Below are positions 32,351-40,901 of a DNA stretch of 64,000 nt, one piece after another. The stretch spans positions 372,001 through 436,000 of the forward strand of contig CAWDXZ010000002.1 of assembly GCA_963806455.1 (NCBI GenBank), given 5' to 3'. Positions within the stretch are counted from its first letter, which is position 1, and each line of letters begins with the position of its first letter. Below the pieces are notes generated by a model. The model had not been told where the DNA came from, did no database searches, and saw only the letters and a program-made list of their open reading frames with translations. The position numbers were made by a program, and so were the translations under genes. The DNA is from Bog-756 sp963806455. GTDB taxonomy: Bacteria > Actinomycetota > Acidimicrobiia > Acidimicrobiales > RAAP-2.

Positions 32351-34081
32351 TCACCGCGATCCCCCCGGCACCGTCACCGTGTCGGTGTCGGTGCCGGAGC
32401 GCAGCAGTGTCCCGGGCAGGTTACCGGTGAACGATCCCCGGGTGGAGATCTCGACGCCGTTGACGAGGACATGCTCGATCCCGACGGCCTCGGCGTACAG
32501 CCGGTTGGCGGCACCGGGCAGGTCGGCCCGCGTGCGCTCGGGTCCATGGCCCACCGTCTCGGGGTCGAAGAGCACGAGGTCGGCGCAGCATCCGGTGGCC
32601 ACCCGCCCCCGGTGCCGGAGGCCATAGAGTCGGGCCGGCACCTCGGTGAGCTGGTGGACGGCCGACTCCCAGTCGAGGAGCCCGCGCTTGCGTACCCCCT
32701 CGCCGAGCAAGGCCGTCGAGTAGATGGCGCCGCACATGACGTCGAGGTGCGCACCGGCATCCGAGCCCCCCACCACGGTGCGCGGATCGAGCCAGGCCCG
32801 GGCCCGGAGCGCCCAGTCGGCCTCGTTCTCGGGAATGGGGGGCCGGAGGCCCGTCCGGAGCTCGTCGGCCACCACCACGTCGAGCATGGCGTCGAAGGGG
32901 GCCTGGCCTCGCTCGGCGGCCACCTCACCCACCGTGCGGCCCTCGCACGACGCGTTGGCCGGGGCGAACACCTCGTCGAACCGCAGGGTGGGCCAGTTGG
33001 CCAGGGCGCCGAGGATGCCGGCCTCCTTCGAGTGCGCTCCCTCGTCGAGCCGACGCCGGACCTCCGGATCGGCCAGGGCCTCGATGCGCTCGGGGAGCGG
33101 GAGGGCGAGGGGCTCGCGCCACCCGGGAAGGCCGTCGAGGATGGCCCCGGTGAGGAACGACAGCCGGATCTGAAGGGTGTGGGGCATGGTCAGGGCGACC
33201 ACCGTCGCCCCCCGCTCGGCGGCGGCGGTGGAGGCGGCCAGCTGGTGGTCCATGGCACCCGGGTTGAGCGAGGAGACCCCGAGCACGTTCCAGTTGACCG
33301 GCCGGTTGGCCAGCAGGGAGAGGGTGGCCATCAGCTCGACCTCGTCCTCACTGAAGCCGTTGAGGCATCCCGGCACGATGAGCTCGAGCGTCGTGCCGTC
33401 GTGGTCCCGGACTGCTCCGGCCAGGGCCTCCAGCTCGTCGCGGCCGGCGGCGCGCGACGGCACCGGATGCCCCTCACCGTCGTGGTGGGTGTGGGCCTTA
33501 GACGTCGACAGGCCGAGGGCCCCCTCTTCCATGGACCGGTGGGCGAGCGCCAGCATCGCCTCGATGTCCTCGGGGCCGGCCCGCCGGCTGACGGCGTCGT
33601 CGCCCATGGCGGCCCGACGGAGGGTGGAGTGCCCCACCAGGAAGCCGGCGTTGACCCCGAGCCGGCCCTCGAGCCGGCCCACCCAGTCCCCGAAGCTGGT
33701 CCAGGACCAGTCGAGGCCCTGCTCGAGGGCGGCCAGGGGCATGCCCTCGACCCTGGCCATCATGCGTGCCAGGTAGCCGGCGTGATCGGGACCGGCCGGC
33801 GCCAGCGAGAAGCCGCAGTTCCCACCGATCACCGTCGTCACCCCGTGCAGCGGTGAGGGGCTCGCCGTCGGGTCCCAGAAGAGCTGGGCGTCGTAGTGGG
33901 TGTGCAGGTCGACGAAGCCCGGTGCCACCATCAGCCCGTCGGCGTCGATCTCGCGAGCGCCGTCCTCGGTGACATGCCCCACCGCCGTGATCCTCCCGGC
34001 GTGGACGCCGACGTCGGCCCGGCGCCGAGGGCCTCCGGTACCGTCCACGACCGTTCCCGACCTGATAACCAGATCCAGCAC
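32351..34081 (-). CDS. N-acyl-D-amino-acid deacylase-like amidohydrolase
   Basis: About 576 residues of the Amidohydro_3/D-aminoacylase family. N-terminal beta-sandwich LDLVIRSGTVVDGTGG, metal motif DLHTHYDAQLFWDP (HxH), VIGGNCGFSLAP, and C-terminal GGSDAGAHLDVM with the conserved Asp. Members hydrolyse N-acyl-D-amino acids or cyclic amides; a close relative group in actinobacteria has unknown substrates. The GTG start has a strong GGAGGTGAGG upstream. In-frame ATGs further upstream run into the divergent promoter region and are unlikely. Confidence 0.88.
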   Translation of the reverse strand: MLDLVIRSGTVVDGTGGPRRRADVGVHAGRITAVGHVTEDGAREIDADGLMVAPGFVDLHTHYDAQLFWDPTASPSPLHGVTTVIGGNCGFSLAPAGPDHAGYLARMMARVEGMPLAALEQGLDWSWTSFGDWVGRLEGRLGVNAGFLVGHSTLRRAAMGDDAVSRRAGPEDIEAMLALAHRSMEEGALGLSTSKAHTHHDGEGHPVPSRAAGRDELEALAGAVRDHDGTTLELIVPGCLNGFSEDEVELMATLSLLANRPVNWNVLGVSSLNPGAMDHQLAASTAAAERGATVVALTMPHTLQIRLSFLTGAILDGLPGWREPLALPLPERIEALADPEVRRRLDEGAHSKEAGILGALANWPTLRFDEVFAPANASCEGRTVGEVAAERGQAPFDAMLDVVVADELRTGLRPPIPENEADWALRARAWLDPRTVVGGSDAGAHLDVMCGAIYSTALLGEGVRKRGLLDWESAVHQLTEVPARLYGLRHRGRVATGCCADLVLFDPETVGHGPERTRADLPGAANRLYAEAVGIEHVLVNGVEISTRGSFTGNLPGTLLRSGTDTDTVTVPGGSR

Positions 34082-34193
34082 GGCCTCACCTCCCCCTGTC
34101 TGGCACCGCGTCGACCCCCTGGGCCGACGCGCCTGTGGCTCGCCGCCCGAGGCGCGGAGGGCCTCGGCGATGAGAACGTCATTTTCGGACCAC

Positions 34194-34203
34194 ATGATAG
34201 CTT
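34194..34203. promoter_or_regulatory. Overlapping divergent -10 boxes between two amidohydrolase genes
   Basis: TAGCTT on the plus strand (34198-34203) lies 10 bases before the ATG at 34214. TATCAT on the minus strand (34199-34194) would serve the deacylase gene with a leader of about 100 bases. Inferred from sequence only. Confidence 0.35.
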
Positions 34204-34213
34204 CGTTACCGCG

Positions 34214-35485
34214 ATGGCGACCGAGACAGCCGACGGCAGGGACACACACGCCGGGGGGGGAGTGGGCGGACCGGCGCTGCTGCCCGATCCCGCGCCGCGG
34301 CCGATCCTCGTCCCGGTGATCTCGGTTGACGACCACCTCATCGAGCCGCCCGACCTGTTCGACGGCCGCATGCCGGCGGCCCTGGCCGAGCGGGCCCCGC
34401 GGGTGGTGGAGACGGCTGGCGGGCCCCAGGTCTGGGTGTTCGAGGAGCGGACCTACCCCAACGTCGGCCTCAACGCCGTGGTCGGTCGGCCGCGGGAGTC
34501 GTGGAGCATGGAACCGGCCCGTTTCGACGAGATGCGGCCGGGCTGCTACGACATCGACGCCCGGGTGGCCGACATGGATCTCAACGGGGTATGGGCGTCG
34601 CTCTGCTTCCCGTCACTCGTCGCCGGGTTCTGCGGCGCCGTCTTCTCCGGCTCCCGCGATCCCGATCTGGGACTGGCCTGTGTGCGGGCGTGGAACGACT
34701 GGCACGCCGAGGTCTGGTCCGGCACCCACCCCGAGCGGATCATCCCGCTGCAGCTCCCGTGGTTGCCGGACGCCTCGGTGGCCGCCGCCGAGATCCGGGA
34801 CAATGCAACCCGTGGGTTCAAGGCGGTCAGCTTCCCCGAGTTCCCCGCCCAGCTGGGCTACCCGTCCATCTTCACCCGGGCCTGGGACCCCTTCTTCGCC
34901 GCCTGTGAGGAGACCGGGACGGTGGTGTGCTTGCACACCGGGGCCTCGGCCTGGGCACCCCTGCCGTCCCCCGATCCCCCCTTCGAGCTCCTGCCCACCC
35001 TGTTCACCGTCAACGCCCTGGTGGCGGCGGCCGAGTGGATCTGGTCCGGGGTCCCGCTCCGCTTCCCGAACCTGGCGGTGGCCTTCTCCGAGGGCGGTAT
35101 GGGTTGGGTGCCGATGCTCCTCGACCGGCTCGACTTCGTGCTGCACCATTCGGGCTCCGGGGCCGATCAGGACCACTGGCCCTCGGACCTCCTGCCGAGC
35201 GAGGTGCTCAAGCGCAACTTCTGGTTCTGCACCATCGACGATCCGTCGGTCGTCGACCTGCGTCACCGGATCGGGGTGGACCACATCATGGTCGAGAGCG
35301 ACTATCCCCACGCCGACTCGACCTGGCCCGACACCCAGGCGGTGCTGAAGGCCAGCATGGGCCACCTCCCCTCCGACGAGCTGCGCCGCATGGCCGCCGG
35401 CAACGCCGCCGCCCTCTTCCGCCATCCGTTGCCCGAGGAGGACGACTGGCGCCCGGCCGGTCATCGCCCCGCGTTGGCGCCGTGA
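34214..35485 (+). CDS. Amidohydrolase-2 family metal-dependent hydrolase
   Basis: About 423 residues, ACMSD-like TIM-barrel. SVDDHLIEPPDLF (metal HxxE start), CLHTGASAWAP, FSEGGMGWVPMLLDRLD and VESDYPHADSTWPD give the expected metal and active-site order. It is a distant paralogue of the enzyme at 5-6.2 kb. It lies upstream of a P450 in the same direction, with 94 bases between, and probably hydrolyses or decarboxylates a ring-opened or CoA-free intermediate. The ATG after the -10 box was chosen; upstream in-frame starts overlap the divergent deacylase gene. Confidence 0.88.
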   Translation: MATETADGRDTHAGGGVGGPALLPDPAPRPILVPVISVDDHLIEPPDLFDGRMPAALAERAPRVVETAGGPQVWVFEERTYPNVGLNAVVGRPRESWSMEPARFDEMRPGCYDIDARVADMDLNGVWASLCFPSLVAGFCGAVFSGSRDPDLGLACVRAWNDWHAEVWSGTHPERIIPLQLPWLPDASVAAAEIRDNATRGFKAVSFPEFPAQLGYPSIFTRAWDPFFAACEETGTVVCLHTGASAWAPLPSPDPPFELLPTLFTVNALVAAAEWIWSGVPLRFPNLAVAFSEGGMGWVPMLLDRLDFVLHHSGSGADQDHWPSDLLPSEVLKRNFWFCTIDDPSVVDLRHRIGVDHIMVESDYPHADSTWPDTQAVLKASMGHLPSDELRRMAAGNAAALFRHPLPEEDDWRPAGHRPALAP

Positions 35486-35579
35486 CCCCTGGGCCCCGGC
35501 CCACAGGCCGGAAACGGGACGCCGCCATCGGCGACCGGCCGGCGGCCGACCGAGGCATTCCGTCAGGAGCCCACACCCC

Positions 35580-36785
35580 GTGACCACCCGCACCGCCGAG
35601 TTCGACCCCTTCTCCGCCGAGTACTTCGACGAGCCCTACGACCTCTACCGGACGATGCGGGACGAGGCGCCCGTGTTCTACAGCGAGAAGTACGGATTTT
35701 GGGCCCTCTTCCGCTACGGGGACGTGTGCGAGGCCCACAAGGAGTGGCAGACCTTCTCGTCCAGCCACGGGGTCGACCTCTCCACGTTGAGCAAGCCACC
35801 CGAGTTGATCCGGCAGCTGCAGAGCATGATCATGCTGGACCCGCCCGAGCACGACCGGCTGCGGGCCCTGGTCAGCCGGGCCTTCACCCCCCGGGCCGTG
35901 GCCTCCCTCGAGCCCGTGATCCGCCAGGTCATCGTCGGCCTGCTCGAGGCCTGCGATCCGGACGGCTTCGACGCGGTGGCCGACTTCTCCGGACCGTTCC
36001 CGGTCGAGATCATCTCGAGGATGCTCGGTGTGCCGGCACCCGACCGGCAGCAGATCCGCCACTGGCTGGACGCCATGCTGCACCGCGAGCCGGGTCAGAT
36101 GGACCCGACCGAGGGGGGCACCACCGCCGCCCTCGAGACCGTCGCCTACTTCCTCGAACTGGTGGCCGACAAGCGCCGGCACCCGGCCGACGACATGATC
36201 AGCCGGCTCATCGCCGCCGAGATGGACCGGGGCGACGGCAGCCCCGCCCGGTTGAGTGACGACGAGATCGCCGGGTTCGCCTCACTGCTCGGCGGGGCCG
36301 GCGCCGAGACGGTGACCAAGCTGGTGGGCAACGCCGTGGTGCTGTTCGCCCGCAACCCGGGCGAGTGGCAGAAGGTGCTGGACGACCCCGGGACCATCCC
36401 CGGCGCCGTCGAGGAGATCCTCCGCTTCTGGCCCCCGTCCCAGTACCAGGGCCGGTTCTCCGTCCAGGAGGCGACCTACCGCGGGGTCACGATCCCCGCC
36501 GGCCACCCGACCATCCTGGTCACCGGGTCGGCCAGCCGCGACGAGCGGTTCTACGACCGGCCCGACGCCTTCGACATCGGCCGCCCGCCCAGCCTGGCCC
36601 TGGGGTTCGGCTACGGCATCCACAGCTGCCTCGGGGCCGCGCTGGCCCGCATGGAGAGCCGCATCGCCATCGAGGAGCTGGCCCGCCGGTGGCCGCGCTA
36701 CCAGGTCGACGAGCCGGGGTGCCGGCGGGTCCACATGTCCAACGTGGCCGGGTATTCCCGGGTACCGGTGCGCCCGACGGGCTAG
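35580..36785 (+). CDS. Cytochrome P450
   Basis: Complete P450, about 401 residues. I-helix LLGGAGAETVTKL, ExxR in EEILRF, haem loop LGFGYGIHSCLGAALARMES with the cysteine ligand. N-terminus TTRTAEFDPFSAEYFDEPYD. GTG start with AGGAG 10 bases upstream. Together with the preceding amidohydrolase it probably forms a small operon. It is the third P450 in 36 kb; the three are not close copies. Electrons likely come from the [3Fe-4S] ferredoxins. Confidence 0.95.
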   Translation: MTTRTAEFDPFSAEYFDEPYDLYRTMRDEAPVFYSEKYGFWALFRYGDVCEAHKEWQTFSSSHGVDLSTLSKPPELIRQLQSMIMLDPPEHDRLRALVSRAFTPRAVASLEPVIRQVIVGLLEACDPDGFDAVADFSGPFPVEIISRMLGVPAPDRQQIRHWLDAMLHREPGQMDPTEGGTTAALETVAYFLELVADKRRHPADDMISRLIAAEMDRGDGSPARLSDDEIAGFASLLGGAGAETVTKLVGNAVVLFARNPGEWQKVLDDPGTIPGAVEEILRFWPPSQYQGRFSVQEATYRGVTIPAGHPTILVTGSASRDERFYDRPDAFDIGRPPSLALGFGYGIHSCLGAALARMESRIAIEELARRWPRYQVDEPGCRRVHMSNVAGYSRVPVRPTG

Positions 36786-37180
36786 CCGGCCGGCGCGGGG
36801 CGAGCGGCCGTGCCCGGCCCGGCCCAGTCGGGGTCCTGTTGCAGCTCGATGGTGTTGCCGGCGGGATCGGCCACCCAGATCTGCACCACCTCCCCCTGCG
36901 CGCCCCGCCGGTAGGGGACGGCGTCCCGCTCGAGCTCGTCGATGGCGGCGTCGAGGTCCTCGACCCCGAAGCAGACGTGCGGGCCGGTCGGTCGGATCCC
37001 TGCTTCGCCGGCGGGGGCGTCGACCAGGTGCACCTGGGCCTCGCCGGCACCCAACCAGCGACCGGCCACCCCGGGGATCTCCGGACGGGGCAGCCCGGGG
37101 AGGCTCAACCGCTCGTAGAACCGGGAGCATTCGGCCAGCTGTCCCTCCACGTTGACGCTGTGGTGGAGGATGCGGGTCAC
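36782..37180 (-). CDS. VOC-family (glyoxalase/dioxygenase fold) protein
   Basis: About 132 residues: ILHHSVNVEGQLAECSRFYE, VHLVDAPAGE, GPHVCFGVEDLDAAIDELE and VADPAGNTIELQQDP give the paired beta-alpha-beta-beta-beta modules with His/Glu metal positions. It could be a lyase, isomerase, epimerase or binding protein. It starts by a GTGA overlap with the upstream VOC gene, so the two products are probably co-translated and may form a heterodimer. Its stop overlaps the end of the convergent P450 gene by 4 bases. Confidence 0.85.
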   Translation of the reverse strand: MTRILHHSVNVEGQLAECSRFYERLSLPGLPRPEIPGVAGRWLGAGEAQVHLVDAPAGEAGIRPTGPHVCFGVEDLDAAIDELERDAVPYRRGAQGEVVQIWVADPAGNTIELQQDPDWAGPGTAARPAPAG

Positions 37181-37578
37181 CCGCACCCGGGTGTCTCCTC
37201 CGGCGGGGGAGCCAACTGCTCCATGAACTCGAGCCGGGTGCCGCCCGGAGCCTCGACGAAGGCGATCCGCCGCCGCCCGAAGGCGCCCTCGACCTCGGCC
37301 GGTCCCCACAGCACCGGCCGGCCGGCCAGCTCGCCGTCGAGATCGTCGGTGAAGAGGGCGACGTGCAGGAAGCCCTCGGCGGGAAGGGGCACCGTGTCCT
37401 CGTAGATGGCCCGGGTGAACAGGGTGATGAGCACCGGGCCCAGCCGGGCGTCGGCCCGCTCGCCCCCGTGCCAGGGCCCACGGTCCGAAATGGTGGCGCC
37501 GGCCTGTTGATAGAAGGAGACGGCGGCGTCGAGGTCGGAGACCTTGACGGCCAGGTTGCCCAACCCGGTGACCGTCAC
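37177..37578 (-). CDS. VOC-family (glyoxalase/dioxygenase fold) protein
   Basis: About 133 residues beginning at a GTG (TVTGLGNLAVKVSDLDAAVS). FYQQAGATIS, LFTRAIYEDTVPLP, HVALFTDDLDGE and VEAPGGTRLEFMEQL follow the VOC pattern. Paralogous to the next gene but divergent. The tandem arrangement resembles two-gene or two-domain VOC enzymes in which one half carries the metal. Function not assigned. Confidence 0.85.
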   Translation of the reverse strand: MTVTGLGNLAVKVSDLDAAVSFYQQAGATISDRGPWHGGERADARLGPVLITLFTRAIYEDTVPLPAEGFLHVALFTDDLDGELAGRPVLWGPAEVEGAFGRRRIAFVEAPGGTRLEFMEQLAPPPEETPGCG

Positions 37579-37772
37579 CGCGGCCCACCCCCGGGGTTCA
37601 CCACCGGCGACCGTCTGCCACTGCCTGACACGGCGGTCAGCGTACCGCAGGGCTCGGGGCCTCCCCCCGGGTCCTCGGGCGCCGGGGGCCGCCTTGGGAC
37701 AGGCTGGTCAGCGTCGGGCCGGCCAGGGCCGATGGTAGCTTCGCGGCGCCGGACGACGGTGAACGGAGGAAC

Positions 37773-38765
37773 GTGAGCGGCAGCGACGGGAGGGCGGGTC
37801 GAGCGGATCCGACCAGCTCGTCATCGGGCGCGGTCGCCGGCCAGGCGTGGCCGCAGGTGAAGCGGGTGAGCCGCCGAGCCCGGCGGGAGGTCGCCCGGCT
37901 GCTCGACGTGCCCTTCGAGCAGCTGGCGCCGCGCCAGGCGGTGCGGCTGGCCTACAACGTGCTCCTCCGGCGCGACCCCGACGAGCCGGCGTGGAGCGAG
38001 CAGGCCGGTGCCATCGCATCGGGCGCGCTGACCCGGGGCGACGTGATCGACCGGATCCGTTGCTCGAGTGAGTACCGGACCCAGGTCCCGGTGGGTCCGG
38101 CCGGCCTGCACAGCTCGCTGCACGCCAGCCGGTGCGAGTTCATCGCCGGCCTGCCGCCGGCCCGCCACATCGTCGACCTCGGTGGAGGCCACACCATCGA
38201 CCCCCGAGGCGCGTTGGTGGTGCTCGGCTACCCCTACGACTTCGACGAGATCGTCGTGGTCGACCTGCCCCCCGACGACCGGCATCCCCTTTACCGATCG
38301 GAGCGGTTCGGTCCCGGCCACACCGACCAGGGGAAGGTGCGCTACGAGTACCGTTCGATGGCCGACCTTTCGTTCGCCGACGATGCCTCGGTGGGCCTCG
38401 TCTACAGCGGCCAGTCGATCGAGCACGTCTCCGAAGCCGACGGCGACATCGTGTTGAAGGAGTGCCTGCGCATCCTCGAGCCCGGTGGGTACCTGGCCAT
38501 CGACACCCCGAACGGCCGGGTGTGCCGCCTCCAGCAACCGTCGTTCATCGATCCCGACCACGAGGTCGAGTACACCCTCGGGCAATTACGGGCCAAGGTG
38601 CGCCGCGCCGGGTTCGACGTGCTCACGGAGCGAGGGCTCAACTGGGGTGGGCCGGCGGTGGCCGAGGGCCGGTTCGACCCGGTGGCACTGGCTGGGAACT
38701 ACGGCGTGTACCACGACGCCGAGTCGTGCTACCTGCTGGCGGTGCTCCTCCAGAAACCCGGTTGA
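37773..38765 (+). CDS. DUF4214-type domain plus SAM-dependent methyltransferase
   Basis: About 330 residues. Residues of about 50-110 resemble DUF4214 (AVRLAYNVLLRRDPDEPAW and SSEYRTQ), a module often fused to enzymes and proteins of cell-surface sugars. Residues of about 130-325 form a class I methyltransferase: IVDLGGGHTIDPRG, DASVGLVYSGQSIEHVSEAD and ILEPGGYLAIDTPNGR. GTG start with GGAGGAAC close upstream. It probably methylates or modifies a sugar of the nearby polysaccharide locus, though the MarR/cupin cassette and the tRNA lie between them. Confidence 0.83.
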   Translation: MSGSDGRAGRADPTSSSSGAVAGQAWPQVKRVSRRARREVARLLDVPFEQLAPRQAVRLAYNVLLRRDPDEPAWSEQAGAIASGALTRGDVIDRIRCSSEYRTQVPVGPAGLHSSLHASRCEFIAGLPPARHIVDLGGGHTIDPRGALVVLGYPYDFDEIVVVDLPPDDRHPLYRSERFGPGHTDQGKVRYEYRSMADLSFADDASVGLVYSGQSIEHVSEADGDIVLKECLRILEPGGYLAIDTPNGRVCRLQQPSFIDPDHEVEYTLGQLRAKVRRAGFDVLTERGLNWGGPAVAEGRFDPVALAGNYGVYHDAESCYLLAVLLQKPG

Positions 38766-38793
38766 CACGGCCCACCTCGGGCGTCGTCGCTGC

Positions 38794-39234
38794 TCAGCCG
38801 GTGGCCGGTTCGAGGACGAACAGCGGGATCGACCGGTCGGTGCGCTGCTGGTACTCGGCGTAGTCGGGGTAGGCCTCGATGGCCCGGGCCCACCACTCGG
38901 CCTTCTCCTCGCCGGTGACCTCCCGGGCCACCATGTCGGACTTCACCGGACCGTCCTGTAGCTCGACCCGGGGATCGGCCACCAGGTTGTGGTACCAGAG
39001 GGGATGGGTCGGCGCCCCGCCCTGCGACGCGACCAGGGCGTAGCGCCCGTCGTGCTCGACGCGCATAAGCGGGGTCTTGCGGACCTTGCCGGAGCGGGCC
39101 CCGCGGCTGGTCACGATGACCACCGGCATCCCCCGAAGGGTCGCCCCCTCGGCGCCACCGGAGCGCTCGTAGGTCTCCACCTGGTCGCGTACCCAATCGG
39201 CGGGGCTCGGCTGGTACTCGCCGTCTACGGGCAT
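38794..39234 (-). CDS. Deazaflavin (F420)-dependent nitroreductase-family protein
   Basis: About 146 residues of the DDN/PNPOx-like split beta-barrel family: PVVIVTSRGARSGKVRKTPL, LVASQGGAPTHPLWYHNLVADP and a C-terminal IPLFVLEPATG. Family members use reduced F420 to reduce quinones, nitro compounds or enones, protecting against oxidative stress. Its presence implies F420 biosynthesis in the host, as in many actinobacteria. The ATG lies 7 bases after a minus-strand TAACCT box, suggesting a leaderless message; the longer in-frame extension is unsupported. Confidence 0.9.
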   Translation of the reverse strand: MPVDGEYQPSPADWVRDQVETYERSGGAEGATLRGMPVVIVTSRGARSGKVRKTPLMRVEHDGRYALVASQGGAPTHPLWYHNLVADPRVELQDGPVKSDMVAREVTGEEKAEWWARAIEAYPDYAEYQQRTDRSIPLFVLEPATG

Positions 39235-39241
39235 GGGCCAC

Positions 39242-39247
39242 AGGTTA
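39242..39247 (-). promoter_or_regulatory. -10 box of a probable leaderless promoter (F420 nitroreductase)
   Basis: Minus-strand TAACCT is followed by 7 bases and the ATG at 39234. It partly overlaps the 30-base repeat described next. Confidence 0.5.
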
Positions 39248-39273
39248 ACGGGCTGGGGTGAAATGAGCGGGGT
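39244..39273 (-). repeat. Left copy of an imperfect inverted repeat flanking the MarR/cupin/VOC cassette
   Basis: Read on the minus strand this 30-base stretch matches 40902-40931 (plus strand) at 22 of 30 positions, including 11 identical bases at one end (ACCCCGCTCAT). The rest of the interval 39235-39337 holds no recognisable gene. Confidence 0.5.
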
Positions 39274-39337
39274 CCGGTGTTCGCGGGTGCAAGCACTGGC
39301 TCGAGCGGGCCCGAAGGGTGTACCGCCCATCCGGCGC

Positions 39338-39808
39338 TCAGGGGACGGCCAGTGAAGCCGCCAGCTGCTCGGTCAGCAGCTCGAGGGAACTGCGCAGGTG
39401 GGCGAAGCGCTGCGGCCCCAGGATCTCTGCGATCCGCAGCTGGGCCGCCCCCGCTTCGGCGTAGATTGTCTGCTCGAGCCGCCGTCCCTTGGCAGTGAGT
39501 CGGATCACGCGAGCCCTTCCGTCGGCCGAATCGGGCACGCGCAACAGGTACCCGTGTTGTTCGAGGTGCCCGAGCAGGTCGTTGACTGACTGTTTCGTGA
39601 TCCCCACCCGGTCCGCAAGCTGGCTAGGACGTAGTCCGTCGAGGCCCGGATAGCGCCAGAGCCCGACGTGCGCGGCGTTCAGATCGTCGAATCCCGCGGC
39701 CGCGACGCCCTCATACAGCCGATCACGGACCCACTGCCAAACGACACGCAGCATGGCACCGACGTACGGGCTTCGTTCGTTGGGGCGCTCGAGGGATCCG
39801 CTTGACAT
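39338..39808 (-). CDS. MarR-family transcriptional regulator
   Basis: About 156 residues. Winged helix-turn-helix at about 50-110: LRPSQLADRVGITKQSVNDL (recognition helix) and LLRVPDSADGRARVIRLT (wing with the conserved D-x-R-A/SS pattern). The C-terminal helices form the dimer. It is divergent from a cupin gene over a 7-3-7 inverted repeat. I place the start at the ATG 7 bases after TAACCT; an ATG two codons upstream also exists. Codon use is less GC-biased than in neighbours, suggesting transfer. Confidence 0.9.
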   Translation of the reverse strand: MSSGSLERPNERSPYVGAMLRVVWQWVRDRLYEGVAAAGFDDLNAAHVGLWRYPGLDGLRPSQLADRVGITKQSVNDLLGHLEQHGYLLRVPDSADGRARVIRLTAKGRRLEQTIYAEAGAAQLRIAEILGPQRFAHLRSSLELLTEQLAASLAVP

Positions 39809-39815
39809 AGTCATA

Positions 39816-39821
39816 AGGTTA
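39816..39821 (-). promoter_or_regulatory. -10 box of the marR-like gene, probable leaderless promoter
   Basis: Minus-strand TAACCT followed by 7 bases and the ATG at 39808. The operator-like dyad begins 3 bases upstream, in the -10/-35 region, consistent with autoregulation. Confidence 0.45.
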
Positions 39822-39824
39822 CCA

Positions 39825-39841
39825 TACGATTCTCAATCGTA
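39825..39841. promoter_or_regulatory. Probable MarR operator
   Basis: TACGATT and AATCGTA are perfect inverted 7-base arms around CTC. The site lies between the divergent MarR and cupin genes in the most AT-rich stretch of the region, so it should control both. Confidence 0.65.
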
Positions 39842-39892
39842 AGGACTCCTGACTATCTATCGGGACAGGTTCCTGCTAGGAGGTGGGCCGAC

Positions 39893-40402
39893 GTGACGAC
39901 AGCGGTTGTTGACTCCCCCGAGAACGAACAAGCGCAGGCGTGGTGGTTCCTCGACACCTTGGTTGTCGAGCACCGCCGCGCACCCGAAATGGGTACCGTC
40001 GTGCTCGAGATGACCTTGCCGGTCGGCTCGGCGCCCCCTCTGCACGTCCACGACCACCTCGACGACACCTGGTACATCCTCCAGGGCCAGATGGTCGTAC
40101 GCTGCGGCGACGACGAGCTGGTCGTCGGAGCCGGGCACTGGGTCTCCATGCCCCGCGGTGTGCCGCACACGTTCCGAGTGGTCGGTGAGCACCAGGCGCG
40201 GATCCTGCTGGTGCACGACAACGCCAGCTTTCGCGACCTCGTCCGCGATCTTGGCACTCCGGCCACGGCGAGTACGGTTCCGAGCCAACCGGCATTCCCG
40301 CCGATGGACGAGCTGGCGCGTACCGCCGCCTCACACGACCTCAGGACGATCGGGCCTCCGATGAGCATCGAAGATGGCGACAGCATCCTGGCTGCCGGCT
40401 GA
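39893..40402 (+). CDS. Cupin-domain protein
   Basis: About 169 residues with one cupin barrel: PLHVHDHLDDTWYILQGQ (motif 1, HxHx3-4E-like with D) and WVSMPRGVPHTFRV (motif 2). Metal-binding histidines are intact, so a metal-dependent dioxygenase, isomerase or sensor role is possible (quercetin-dioxygenase-like cupins look like this). GTG start after AGGAGGTGGG. Likely repressed by the divergent MarR protein and co-transcribed with the following VOC relic. Confidence 0.87.
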   Translation: MTTAVVDSPENEQAQAWWFLDTLVVEHRRAPEMGTVVLEMTLPVGSAPPLHVHDHLDDTWYILQGQMVVRCGDDELVVGAGHWVSMPRGVPHTFRVVGEHQARILLVHDNASFRDLVRDLGTPATASTVPSQPAFPPMDELARTAASHDLRTIGPPMSIEDGDSILAAG

Positions 40403-40433
40403 CCAGGCGCCGTCGACCCAAGAGCACGCCCCC

Positions 40434-40831
40434 GTGCACGTGCAAGCCCTTGGTCATGTCGTGCTCAAGGTCCGTGACCTGAACGCTCAGAGAACTTCTA
40501 CGCGGGAGTGTTGGGCCTGCAGGTCGTCTCGCGGATCGGCGAGCCGCCGATGACTTTCTTCGCTTGTGGGACCCAAGGCAACCACCACGACTTCGCCCTC
40601 ATGGAACTCGGTTTCCGTGCCCCATCGCCAGAGGACGCCGCCACCGGGCTCGCTCACGTGGCGTTCAGGGTCGGCAGCCCAGGCGAGGAGCCCGCTCTCG
40701 TGCGGAACATGCTCCATGACTCACGGACCCCGGTCCTCTACGAGGCGGACCGGGGCTTCGCCAAGAGCGTGCACGTGCTGGATCCGGACGGGAGCGAGAT
40801 CGAGCTGTACATCGACACCTCGGTCACTTGA
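40434..40831 (+). pseudogene. VOC-family protein gene with a one-base deletion
   Basis: The first frame from GTG 40434 reads VHVQALGHVVLKVRDLNAQ, an ordinary VOC N-terminus, then leaves the family. From base 40490 the +2 frame continues ENFYAGVLGLQVVSRIGEPP and runs to the family end GSEIELYIDTSVT. Joining them needs one extra base near 40490 (a lost G in CAGGAG would do) and gives a normal 133-codon gene. It follows the cupin gene in the MarR-controlled cassette. It is either a recent pseudogene or a sequencing error. A shorter start at 40508 would lack the first beta strand and metal ligand. Confidence 0.8.
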
Positions 40832-40901
40832 GCACGGTATCCCCGACGTGCCGCTACGGCGACGTCAACTGTCGCGGGCGCTCGCGGGGCCGAGCCGACG
40901 C

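Noticed and set aside
39235..39330. Longer N-terminus of the F420 nitroreductase
   Set aside because: The extension covers the inverted repeat and the -10 box and has no family similarity.
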